NCBI GenBank assembly: GCA_021768085.1
Contig: JAETOJ010000010.1
Location: 1 to 64,000 of the forward strand
Direction of reading: 5' to 3'
DNA length: 64,000 bases
From: Bacillota bacterium
GTDB taxonomy: Bacteria > Bacillota > Clostridia > Oscillospirales > Oscillospiraceae
The position numbers and the translations under genes were made by a program. Below the pieces are notes generated by a model. The model ran no database searches, was not told the origin of the DNA, and saw nothing but the letters and a program-made list of their open reading frames with translations. This document shows, piece by piece, positions 18,078-25,209 of the stretch (position 1 is its first letter; each line of letters begins with the position of its first letter).

Positions 18078-18760
18078 TTCAAAAATCCACTTATTTCATC
18101 CAAGCTGTCAAGGTTTATGTATTAACAGAAAGATTGCTCAAAACAGCATGGAGAGATTCCGTTTCTTAAGAAGTTTAATATTGAGGTTAATTCTCATCTT
18201 CTGTCATGATGTGTGTTGCTGCCAGGAAGTGAGATACATACTGATTGCTTCCGGAACACGACAAAAGTATCTATTGTATTTCTGACTTATTTCGACTTCC
18301 CCGAAGTATTCTACTAATTTCTGCTTTTTCATTCTTTTATTATAACCTCTGCGGCCTACTTTTGCAAATATTGATTTCCCTGCCTTTCCCCGGTTCCCCC
18401 CGGTGCCGACAGATTTCATCTTGACAGGCATTCTCATTGGAGTTATACTATGTACCATAGCGTTTTAATCGGAAAAGATTATTTTTACTATCATTATTAA
18501 CAGGCTTTCCCGAAAGGGATTGGATATCATTTATAGGCTTTTCGCTGTACCCCAGGCACGTTTGTGTCTGAGGAAAAAGTAAATGACCGTCCAATCCGAT
18601 ACTTTTTCGGGGAAGCCTGCCATGATTTCAGTTTGAGGGAGCGGGCCAAGGGAAGCCATACGACACAGCGCCGAGCAGGGTTGCCTGTCAGGAACCGGAT
18701 TGGGTAGAACGGCACATCTTAGCGGAAGCTCACAAAAATCAAACTGAAGGAGATGGTACT
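18078..18760. other. Gene-poor junction of sbcCD operon and mobile element
   Basis: About 680 bp without a confident gene. On the minus strand 18204-18332 encodes a 42-residue peptide beginning MKKQKLVEYFGEVEISQKYN that resembles the first residues of some DDE-type transposases; it is cut off by a stop and is at best a remnant. On the plus strand the ParB-like frame is open back to 18626, reading for example EPDWVERHILAEAHKNQTEG, without an AUG. The left end of the element must lie here, but I could not fix it. Confidence 0.35.
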
Positions 18761-19678
18761 CTGCAAAACACAAAAATCGAATATAGCAGCTCTGAGCGGA
18801 CGCCGATTGTCCTGCCGGAGATGGAACAACTGCTCCCGCCGTTACGCGGAGAGCAGTTTTCTGCTTTGGAGAGCGATATCCTGGAAAACGGCTGCTATGC
18901 CCCCGTCATCGTCAACGAGGATATGACTGTCATTGACGGACACAACCGGCTCCGCATCTGCGAAAAGCACGGCCTGCCCTACAAAATGCTGGTGTTTTCG
19001 TTTGCTGATCTGCTGGAGGCGAAACAGTGGGCGCTGGATACGCAGAAGGGCCGCCGTAACCTGGACAAGTGGGAATTGGGCCAGATCGCACTGAAACTGA
19101 AGCCGGAGATCGAGGCCAGGGCAAAGGCAAATCAGGGAACCCGTACCGACCTTTCGGTGAATTCATCGAAAAGTTACCCGCCCACGGACACCCGCAAAGA
19201 GATGGCCAAGGCCGTTGGTATCGGGGAGCAGGCCATGGGCAGGATCTCGCAGTTAGCTGAAAATGCGCCCCAATCGTTGAAAAATGCTCTGGAAAACAAA
19301 GAACTGTCCATCAACCGAGGCTGGAGGATCTTGAAAGCTGTCCAGCAGCTGCCGCCGGAGGAGCGAGAGTCGGCTACCGCCGAGATGCTGTCGGCAGTGC
19401 GGGAGATCGACCAGTCGGATGCTGAAGCGGAGCGCAGAGGAAAAATCGCTGGTCTGTTCTGCAAAGCCTATGAAAAAGCGGTTCTGCTGACTCCTACAGA
19501 AGAAAACGTGCGGATCTGGACGGAGTGTACCCGCATGACGCAGGAAGAAATCGAGGACTCTGCGCAGGAGTCCTACGAGTTGGCCCAGACATTTCAAACT
19601 ATTGGGGATCTGCTGAAGAATGCAGTTTCCTGTGTGCATCAATGGCCAGACGCACTATCTGATCAGGGGCAGACCTGA
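18761..19678 (+). CDS. ParB-like N-terminal domain protein of mobile element
   Basis: About 305 residues. The ParB/Srx-like domain has GCYAPVIVNEDMTVIDGHNR followed by LRICEKHGLPY; ParB-fold proteins of this type now count as nucleotide-binding switches or nucleases. The middle region, LDKWELGQIALKLKPEI and TRKEMAKAVGIGEQAMGRIS, resembles the helix-turn-helix part of KorB/ParB. AAGGAG (18747-18752) lies 8 nt before a CTG at 18761 that begins CTG-CAA-AAC-ACA; the first AUG (18821) has no ribosome-binding site. So a CUG start is likely, though an upstream start in the open frame is possible. First gene of the Tn4451-like remnant; likely maintenance or regulation of the element. Confidence 0.7.
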   Translation: MQNTKIEYSSSERTPIVLPEMEQLLPPLRGEQFSALESDILENGCYAPVIVNEDMTVIDGHNRLRICEKHGLPYKMLVFSFADLLEAKQWALDTQKGRRNLDKWELGQIALKLKPEIEARAKANQGTRTDLSVNSSKSYPPTDTRKEMAKAVGIGEQAMGRISQLAENAPQSLKNALENKELSINRGWRILKAVQQLPPEERESATAEMLSAVREIDQSDAEAERRGKIAGLFCKAYEKAVLLTPTEENVRIWTECTRMTQEEIEDSAQESYELAQTFQTIGDLLKNAVSCVHQWPDALSDQGQT

Positions 19679-19680
19679 GG

Positions 19681-19760
19681 GCAGGGGGTTATGTGTGACA
19701 CCCTGCCTGTCCATATATTGGGGTATTGCTTTGGCAAGGGTGTCTGTGTTGACACCCTTG
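19681..19760 (+). repeat. Two ACACCC hairpins after ParB-like gene
   Basis: GCAGGG (19681-19686) pairs with CCCTGC (19701-19706). CAAGGGTGTC (19735-19744) pairs perfectly with GACACCCTTG (19751-19760). A third hairpin with the same GGGTGT/ACACCC core follows the next gene at 20151-20169. They may be terminators or RNA-processing sites; the U-tracts are weak. Confidence 0.5.
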
Positions 19761-19854
19761 TTATGAATCAAAGTGACTGTCTGGCAAATTATCTGGATGC
19801 TGCCGGGAAAGGGTGGTATCATGTGGGCCACCACATAATAGGAGGGCTTACAAA

Positions 19855-20145
19855 GTGAACGTGAAATTTTCCTTTGACAAGGCCATTGTAGAGCGGCGGG
19901 GCTTCACGCTGGAGGACGTGCATCGGACGATAAAAAACCTGTTTGCCGCCCACAGCCTTCCCTGCGTCTCTGACGGTGATACCCTCGCCTTCAAAGGCAG
20001 GGGCCACGGCGATGACTTCGCCGTCATGTGGGATATCATCCTGTCTCTGCTGCACTCCGACTGGTTCGTGGAGTGCGCCGCTTCCTGTATCTGGCTGGAC
20101 GAGGATGGCGAGGAGGATATCCTTGCCCACGTCGGAAAAGCGTAA
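19855..20145 (+). CDS. Small element-encoded protein, unknown function
   Basis: 96 residues starting VNVKFSFDKAIVERRGFTLE, with an acidic C-terminal third (SCIWLDEDGEEDILAHVG). I take GTG 19855 because AGGAGGG (19840-19846) is 8 nt upstream. Proteins of this kind accompany ParB-like and MobC genes on integrative elements of gut Clostridia; I know of no function. It is followed directly by the third ACACCC hairpin. Confidence 0.6.
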   Translation: MNVKFSFDKAIVERRGFTLEDVHRTIKNLFAAHSLPCVSDGDTLAFKGRGHGDDFAVMWDIILSLLHSDWFVECAASCIWLDEDGEEDILAHVGKA

Positions 20146-20150
20146 GAACA

Positions 20151-20169
20151 GGGTGTATGATTGACACCC
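20151..20169 (+). repeat. Third ACACCC hairpin
   Basis: GGGTGT (20151-20156) pairs with ACACCC (20164-20169) around the loop ATGATTG. It has the same core as the two hairpins after the ParB-like gene and lies 5 bp after a stop codon. Confidence 0.45.
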
Positions 20170-20314
20170 GGAATCCCTTTTTATAGAAAACAAGGTGAAT
20201 CTATAACACCTGACAGGGAGCAAGGCCTGCATAGGAAAGAAATTGTGCCGTTTTCGTTTCAGTAGTCGCACTGTTCTCATCCCGGCAAATATATTCAGGC
20301 TACCGCTGGAAAAA

Positions 20315-20440
20315 GCCCCGCCGGTGGGCGGGGCAAAGGCCCTCACCGCCAGCGGCGGTGAGGGCGCAAGCATCGCGTTTTGATGTCAAAACGCCACTTG
20401 CAGGGGAAATCCCCTGACCCCAACGCCGCCTGTGGGCGGT
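20315..20440 (+). other. Hairpin array, candidate oriT
   Basis: Five consecutive inverted repeats stand directly before the mobC-like genes: GCCCCGCC/GGCGGGGC (20315-20334), a 12-bp perfect stem (20339-20350 with 20354-20365), GCGTTTTGA/TCAAAACGC (20375-20394), CAGGGG/CCCCTG (20401-20416) and CCGCC/GGCGG near 20426-20439. Origins of transfer of mobilizable elements typically show such inverted repeats just upstream of the accessory mobilization gene. No nick site can be assigned. Confidence 0.5.
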
Positions 20441-20462
20441 AATTTTTGAAGGAGTGAGGAAC

Positions 20463-20792
20463 ATAAGCAATCAAATATATCGTACCTGTGTCCGCATGAG
20501 TGCCAAGGACTACGAGCTGCTGAAGAAAAAGAGCGCGGCTGCCAGACTGTCCGCCAATGCGTGGCTGATGGCGCAGTTGGAAACCAACCGCCCTGTCCTG
20601 CACCGCGAGGAGGAAACCTGGGAGGCTATCCGTTTCATGGACGAGGCAGGCCGGGAAATCAACGCCATCGCCCGCGATTTCAACAGCGGTTATGGCACAG
20701 CGGAGCAGCTCCGCCACGCTGTTCATCTTTTGGGCGCTGTGTACGAACGGCTCTATGCGCTGAGGAAGAAGGGGTATCTCCATGCGGCATAA
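20463..20792 (+). CDS. MobC-like mobilization accessory protein (first copy)
   Basis: About 109 residues with an N-terminal ribbon-helix-helix-like part (YRTCVRMSAKDYELLKKKSA) and a helical C-terminus with AGREINAIARDFNSGYGTAE, the usual signature of MobC-type relaxosome proteins. AAGGAG (20449-20454) is 8 nt from ATA at 20463, where the family normally has AUG-AGC-AAT. Alternatives are GTG 20454, which overlaps the ribosome-binding site, or a shorter product from ATG 20496. Overlaps the next gene by 11 bp. No relaxase follows, so mobilization would have to be supplied in trans. Confidence 0.7.
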   Translation: MSNQIYRTCVRMSAKDYELLKKKSAAARLSANAWLMAQLETNRPVLHREEETWEAIRFMDEAGREINAIARDFNSGYGTAEQLRHAVHLLGAVYERLYALRKKGYLHAA

Positions 20793-21135
20793 TCGGAAAC
20801 CGCGGAAAGCTCGCGTCTCTACGCGGGACTACAGCAGAAACCTCTCTGTCCGCATGACGGAGGAGCAGTACCGGCGGCTTCAGCGGTACATGGGAATGAC
20901 CAGGCTGCACAGCACGGCTTATTTTTGCCGCCTGATTCAAGGCGGTGAGTTCAGAGGCCGCTCTCCGAAGCTGAACCATGCCCTGCACGCCGGCGTCAAC
21001 AGGATCTATTCCAACGTGAAGCAGATAGCCCGCCATCAACGGGCTGGAGGCATGGATACCGAAGCTGTCTCAAAACTGCTTTTTCTAACGGATAAACTCT
21101 GCGAGGAAGTCTATCTGCTCTCCAGTCAGAAATAG
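20782..21135 (+). CDS. MobC-like mobilization protein (second copy)
   Basis: 117 residues. Basic N-terminus (MRHNRKPRKARVS), ribbon-helix-helix-like LSVRMTEEQYRRLQRYMGMT, then a helical part with HALHAGVNRIYSNVKQIARH similar to the C-terminal part of MobC. Translationally coupled to the first copy. In related elements a MobA-type relaxase follows this gene; here only 550 bp separate it from the recombinase, so the relaxase and any cargo have been deleted. Confidence 0.65.
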   Translation: MRHNRKPRKARVSTRDYSRNLSVRMTEEQYRRLQRYMGMTRLHSTAYFCRLIQGGEFRGRSPKLNHALHAGVNRIYSNVKQIARHQRAGGMDTEAVSKLLFLTDKLCEEVYLLSSQK

Positions 21136-21239
21136 CTCTCCGCTTGCCCACAGGAGGCCCCGTGTGGCCCGCCTCCGTCTGCGCTGGAGTCCTTGCCCCA
21201 CCTGACCCATCAGGCACAGCGTGGGCGGGCACAGCGAAA

Positions 21240-21269
21240 ATCGGGTTTTGTGAATTCACAAAACCCGAT
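21240..21269. repeat. Perfect 30-bp palindrome
   Basis: Arms ATCGGGTTTTGTGAA (21240-21254) and TTCACAAAACCCGAT (21255-21269) form a palindrome with no spacer, centred on GAATTC. The core GTGAATTCAC recurs at 21316-21325, and GAATTCACG again near the right end of the element at about 23434. It may be a recombinase or regulator site, or a terminator of the mob genes. Confidence 0.6.
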
Positions 21270-21287
21270 CCCGTATAGGAGGCGACA

Positions 21288-21431
21288 ATGTGTGCAATTC
21301 CGCAGGCCGCCCTCGGTGAATTCACGAGAAGCGGTTTTCAGACAATCACAAAAATAATAATCGGATATGTTCTTACAGGTTCAAAATTACAAACTGGCGA
21401 AACTGTCAAGAAGGGAGGTTCCCAACCATAG
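21288..21431 (+). CDS. Very small element ORF before tnpW-like gene
   Basis: 47 residues, MCAIPQAALGEFTRSGFQTI followed by a short hydrophobic stretch and a GGSQP end. It is supported mainly by AGGAGG (21277-21282), 5 nt before the ATG. Its TAG stop overlaps the putative ATA start of the tnpW-like gene (ATAG), a typical coupling arrangement. No known function; could be a coupling leader peptide. Confidence 0.4.
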   Translation: MCAIPQAALGEFTRSGFQTITKIIIGYVLTGSKLQTGETVKKGGSQP

Positions 21432-21598
21432 ACAAGCCAAAAAACAAGCAAGAAATCAGGATGGAACGTATCCAGGTTTCCCACGGCAGAACCATCCGGG
21501 TGGTGTCCGTGTTCCCGATAAACGGACGCTGTTCGCCGGAAGAAAAACTGAAAGCCCTGATCGACCTGGAGATCCAGCAGCAGAAGCTGTGCGCGTAA
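21428..21598 (+). CDS. TnpW-like transposon protein
   Basis: 56 residues, starting DKPKNKQEIRMERIQVSHGR after the initiator and ending LKALIDLEIQQQKLCA. It matches the general plan of the small TnpW proteins of Tn4451/Tn5397-type elements: a beta-rich half with VVSVFPINGRCSPEEK and a C-terminal helix. AAGGGAGG (21411-21418) is 9 nt from ATA 21428; no AUG occurs until residue 12. Function in transposition is unknown. Sits just upstream of the recombinase, as in the family. Confidence 0.5.
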   Translation: MDKPKNKQEIRMERIQVSHGRTIRVVSVFPINGRCSPEEKLKALIDLEIQQQKLCA

Positions 21599-21696
21599 TC
21601 CCGGCGTTGTCTGGGAAAACCGCTGGATATCCGGGCCGTTTTGGAGTATAGTCATGTCGCAATGCTCTGAACGGTTTGACCAAAAAGGAGGGCAAG

Positions 21697-23355
21697 ATGA
21701 CAAAGTCAAACCAGAAGAAAACCGCTCTGTACTGCCGTCTCAGTCAGGATGACAATACAGAAAATGAGTCAAACAGCATACAAAATCAAAAAATGATCTT
21801 GCAGCGGTATGCTGCCGGCCACCACTTCCCAAACCCTTGCTTTTATGTGGACGATGGGTACTCAGGAGCCAGTTTTCAGCGCCCAGGCTTTCAGCAGATG
21901 ATGGCCGACATGGAAAACGGCGAAATCGGCATCATCATCACGAAAGACCTGTCCCGCTTAGGCAGAAATCAGCTTCACACCGGGCTGTACATCGAGGAAC
22001 GGTTCCCCATGTTCGGCGTCCGCTACATCGCCATCAATGACAATGTGGACACCGACAGCAGCGAAAGCAACGAGCTGATGCCGTTCAAAAATTTGTTCAA
22101 CGAATGGTACGTTCGGGACTCCAGCCGCAAGGTGCGGGCCGTTCTCAAGGCCAAGGCGGAACGCGGGGAACGGCTGGGCACAAGAGCGCCCTATGGCTAC
22201 AAAAAGGATGATCATGACAGCAAAAAGCTGGTGGTGGATGAGGAAGCCGCCGCAGTCGTGCGCCGTATCTTCGCCATGTGCGCCGCAGGCCGTGGGCCGA
22301 GCCAGATCGCCCGAAAATTAAGCGAGGAACAGGTTTTATGCCCCACGACCTATGCCTATCAGAAGTTTGGGGTCGGTCACGTGTCGTTGGACTTGGAAAA
22401 GCCCTGTCATTGGACAGACAGCACGATTGCGAATATGCTGGAAAACGAGCTGTATCTGGGCAATACCGTCAACATGAGATTCAGCAGCAAATCTTACAAG
22501 GACAAGCGGAAGGTGGAACACCCCAGAGAAGAATGTCTGGTGTTCGAGGGGACGCATCCCGCGCTTGTGACCCAGGAGGTCTGGGATATCGTTCAGCGAG
22601 TGCGGCAGAACAGGCGCCGCCCCACCAAGATGAATGAGCAGAACAAGTACTCCGGACTGGTGGTGTGTGCCGACTGCGGGTCTACGATGGTGCTGCACCG
22701 GGCACACACGATGAAGCCCACCTGGAATAACTTCACCTGCCGCACCTACAAGAAAGAGGGAGCGGAGGTCTGCACCGCTCACTACATCCGGGAGTGTGTG
22801 CTGGACGAGGTGATCCTGGAGGAGCTTAGGCGGGTAACGGCGATGGCCAGGGAACACACCAGGGAGTTCGCGGAGTACATCAGCGGCAGGCAGTCCGCTG
22901 AGATCCAGCGGGAGATCCGCAGGCAGGAACGGGAACTGACCGCTATGCGGAAACGCGGCACGGAGTTGGACGCAATCTTCAAAAAGCTGTACGAGGATCG
23001 GGTACTCAGCCACCTTTCGGTGGAGCAGTTCCAGACGCTGTCCGGCGGCTACACAGAGGAGCAGACAAGACTGGCAGAGGAAATCCCAGCGAAGGAAAGT
23101 GCCATCCAGAAGCTGCGGGATACGGTTTCCAGCACCGACGGCTTCATCGCCAAGGCCAAACGCTACACCGACATCACGGAGTTGACGCCGGAACTGCTGC
23201 GGCTGTTCATCCAGAAGATCGTGGTTCATGAGAAAAGCACGAAGTGGTCGAAGAAGGCCATGCAGACCATTGAGATCCACTACAGCGACATTGGCTATAT
23301 CGGAGGGGACATCCGGCAGGATGAGAACAGCCCCCGGCAGGAAATCTCAGCGTGA
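21697..23355 (+). CDS. Large serine recombinase, TnpX/Tn4451 type
   Basis: 552 residues. The resolvase domain (about 9-160) holds catalytic Ser16 in ALYCRLSQDD and the conserved YVDDGYSGASFQRPGFQQM and ITKDLSRLGR motifs. A recombinase domain (about 175-280), a zinc ribbon (CADCGSTM ... CRTYKKEGAEVC) and a C-terminal coiled coil with IQKIVVHEKSTK follow. Such enzymes excise and insert elements at sites with a GA core without needing homology. AAAGGAGGG precedes ATG 21697. The gene appears intact, so the remnant could still be excised if its ends are preserved. Ends 100 bp from the kinase gene, which marks the right junction. Confidence 0.9.
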   Translation: MTKSNQKKTALYCRLSQDDNTENESNSIQNQKMILQRYAAGHHFPNPCFYVDDGYSGASFQRPGFQQMMADMENGEIGIIITKDLSRLGRNQLHTGLYIEERFPMFGVRYIAINDNVDTDSSESNELMPFKNLFNEWYVRDSSRKVRAVLKAKAERGERLGTRAPYGYKKDDHDSKKLVVDEEAAAVVRRIFAMCAAGRGPSQIARKLSEEQVLCPTTYAYQKFGVGHVSLDLEKPCHWTDSTIANMLENELYLGNTVNMRFSSKSYKDKRKVEHPREECLVFEGTHPALVTQEVWDIVQRVRQNRRRPTKMNEQNKYSGLVVCADCGSTMVLHRAHTMKPTWNNFTCRTYKKEGAEVCTAHYIRECVLDEVILEELRRVTAMAREHTREFAEYISGRQSAEIQREIRRQERELTAMRKRGTELDAIFKKLYEDRVLSHLSVEQFQTLSGGYTEEQTRLAEEIPAKESAIQKLRDTVSSTDGFIAKAKRYTDITELTPELLRLFIQKIVVHEKSTKWSKKAMQTIEIHYSDIGYIGGDIRQDENSPRQEISA

Positions 23356-23388
23356 TTCCTGCCGGGGTGCTTCACCGAGTCGTAGATA

Positions 23389-23401
23389 CCCCTGTCAGGG
23401 G
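23389..23401. repeat. Short hairpin at right end of element
   Basis: CCCCTG (23389-23394) and CAGGGG (23396-23401) form a 6-bp stem with a single-base loop, 34 bp after the recombinase stop. It may be part of the element end. Confidence 0.35.
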
Positions 23402-23453
23402 GAGGCCAAGGGAGCGGGTGGGTTTTTGCGTCGAATTCACGGGCTGCGGAAGC

Positions 23454-24728
23454 TTACAGGGCGATCTGCACCTTGAACCACCCGTCCTCCGCCTGGAACT
23501 GGCACACCGCCCCGTTCTTTTCCGCGAAGGCCACGATGGAGCGCACCCCGATGCCGTGTCCGGGCCGCTCCGACAGGGGCAGGCCATCCGGCCCAAACCG
23601 CAGCTCTCCCGCGTAGGGGTTGGCGATCTCCAGCATCAGCGCGGGCTTGGCAATGCAGGTGCAGAGGATCCGTCTGTCCTCCCGGGGCAGCTCCTCACAG
23701 GCCCGGATGGCGTTTTCCAGGGCGTTGCCCAACACGGTGGACAGCTCTGTGGCGTCCACCGGCAGGGGATCGGGCACCGCCAGCCGGGGTTCCACCTGGA
23801 TGCCCCGCTCCCTGGCCCGCTCAAAAAAACTGGCCAGCACCGCGTCCAGAATCACGTTTTTACAGAAGGAGGGGCGGCTGGTGCCGTCCAGCGCGTCCTG
23901 GGACGCGCCGATGTACTCCAGCGCCGCCGTCTGCTCCCCCTCCCGCACCAACGCCGCCAGCGATTGGAGCCGGTGGCGCATATCGTGGCGCTCGATCCGC
24001 ATGGCCTCCTCCGCCTGGCGCATATCCTCCACCCGGCGGCTCATCATGGCCGTCTGGGCCTCCAGCACCTGCTGCCGCTCCTGAGCCTCCAGCACGCGGA
24101 GCTGCTCAAACAGCACCTGGAAGATGGTGGCGTAGGCCAGGGCGATGAGCACCAGCACCATGGCCGCCAGGGGCATGTCCTGGGGTCGCTCGAAGATTGC
24201 GGTGGGGAACACGCTGATCAGCACCAGGATCAGGTAGCAGCTTCCAGTCATCAGGGCGAACAGCAACCAGCCTTTGCGCACCAGATGGCTGATCTTCAGG
24301 AAGGGCTGGCGCAGCCACCGCCACACCGCGTACTCCAGCAGGGGAAAGGCCGCCAGCCGCAGGGCGAAGGTCACCACGCCGTTTCCCTTTACCCAGTAGT
24401 CGATGAGGGCGGTGGCCAGCTCGATCCAGATGCACACCGTATCGGACAGGCAGAAGATAAACACAAAATGGGCGTCCCGCCGCCGGGACAGCAGAAAGAA
24501 GAAGATGAGGGTGGGCACCGTGCCGATGAGCACCCCCCACTGTCCCATGGCCGCCACCCCCTGGGTAAACAGGATGGCCAGACAGCCGCCGCTGATCACC
24601 AGGAAAAAGCTTACCGCGGTGATGACAAATACCCGCCTGGAGCAGCGGTATTCATAGAACAGGAACAAAAAGACATACATATGAACCATGCAGTAGAGAA
24701 TGGAGATCTGAACCAGCAAACCGGTCAC
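23454..24728 (-). CDS. AgrC-like GHKL sensor histidine kinase
   Basis: 424 residues: about six hydrophobic helices (1-205), a coiled linker, the H-box with ERHDMRHRLQ (His near residue 250), N-box LSTVLGNALENAIRACE and G-box GHGIGVRSIV. This is the layout of peptide-sensing kinases of the AgrC/HPK10 class, which pair with LytTR regulators. No response regulator or peptide gene is next to it; the mobile element lies just downstream and may have separated them. Alternative starts exist within the first 17 residues. Confidence 0.82.
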   Translation of the reverse strand: MTGLLVQISILYCMVHMYVFLFLFYEYRCSRRVFVITAVSFFLVISGGCLAILFTQGVAAMGQWGVLIGTVPTLIFFFLLSRRRDAHFVFIFCLSDTVCIWIELATALIDYWVKGNGVVTFALRLAAFPLLEYAVWRWLRQPFLKISHLVRKGWLLFALMTGSCYLILVLISVFPTAIFERPQDMPLAAMVLVLIALAYATIFQVLFEQLRVLEAQERQQVLEAQTAMMSRRVEDMRQAEEAMRIERHDMRHRLQSLAALVREGEQTAALEYIGASQDALDGTSRPSFCKNVILDAVLASFFERARERGIQVEPRLAVPDPLPVDATELSTVLGNALENAIRACEELPREDRRILCTCIAKPALMLEIANPYAGELRFGPDGLPLSERPGHGIGVRSIVAFAEKNGAVCQFQAEDGWFKVQIAL

Positions 24729-25157
24729 TTCCTTTCAAGCGGCGGCCCGGTGGTGGACCGGGCGGCGCAGTGCGCGAGAGGCTCCCGCGCTGCCGCAGAA
24801 TCAACATAAAACTTGCGGAATTGCCGCAAAAATGGGATTCTGAGTTTAAATCGCTCTCATAAAATAGCATATGGACGGGCCTGTGTCAATAGAGGGCTTG
24901 GAAGGGGAGAAGAAGCAGGCCCCAGGGCGGCGGGACAATAATTATTTTCGGCGTTTCCCCGGGAACAAAACCGGCGGGATTTTCCTGCCGCGTTTCCGGA
25001 TTGTGCATGTAAGAATTTGCCAAAGCGTGGATTCACAAGGCTTCCACAACTTCCACAAAGAATTCCACAACCCTTGTGGATCCTATTTTTCGCTCTTTTT
25101 TCTTGGACGGCGTTTACATAAGTTTTTTGCCCCGGAGGTTCCCGGTGTTTCCACAAT
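24729..25157. other. Intergenic region with DnaA-box-like cluster
   Basis: Gene-free stretch of about 430 bp upstream of the kinase. It holds an inverted repeat TTGCGG/CCGCAA (24813-24829). It also holds six sites close to a DnaA box: ATTCACAA (25031), TTCCACAA (25042, 25051, 25063), TTGTGGAT (25074, reverse) and TTTCCACAA (25148). The outer pair GGATTCACAAGG and CCTTGTGGATCC (25029-25040, 25072-25083) forms a 12-bp inverted repeat with one mismatch. I see no coding frame worth calling. Confidence 0.5.
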
Positions 25158-25204
25158 AAAAAACGCGCCCCGGCTTCCTATCAAAGCCGGAGCGTGTTTT
25201 TTTC
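25158..25204. terminator. Terminator after split transketolase operon
   Basis: A 14-bp stem with one mismatch (25163-25176 with 25184-25197) has A-runs and T-runs on both sides. On the minus strand it ends in TTTTTT, right after the transketolase C-terminal subunit gene. Confidence 0.85.
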
Positions 25205-25209
25205 GTTAC

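Noticed and set aside
23352-24809. 485-codon open frame antisense to the AgrC-like kinase
   Set aside because: Composition is His/Gln/Gly-rich and the kinase on the other strand has H-, N- and G-boxes.
25029-25156. Chromosomal origin of replication
   Set aside because: DnaA-like boxes are present, but there is no dnaA, dnaN or AT-rich unwinding region nearby.
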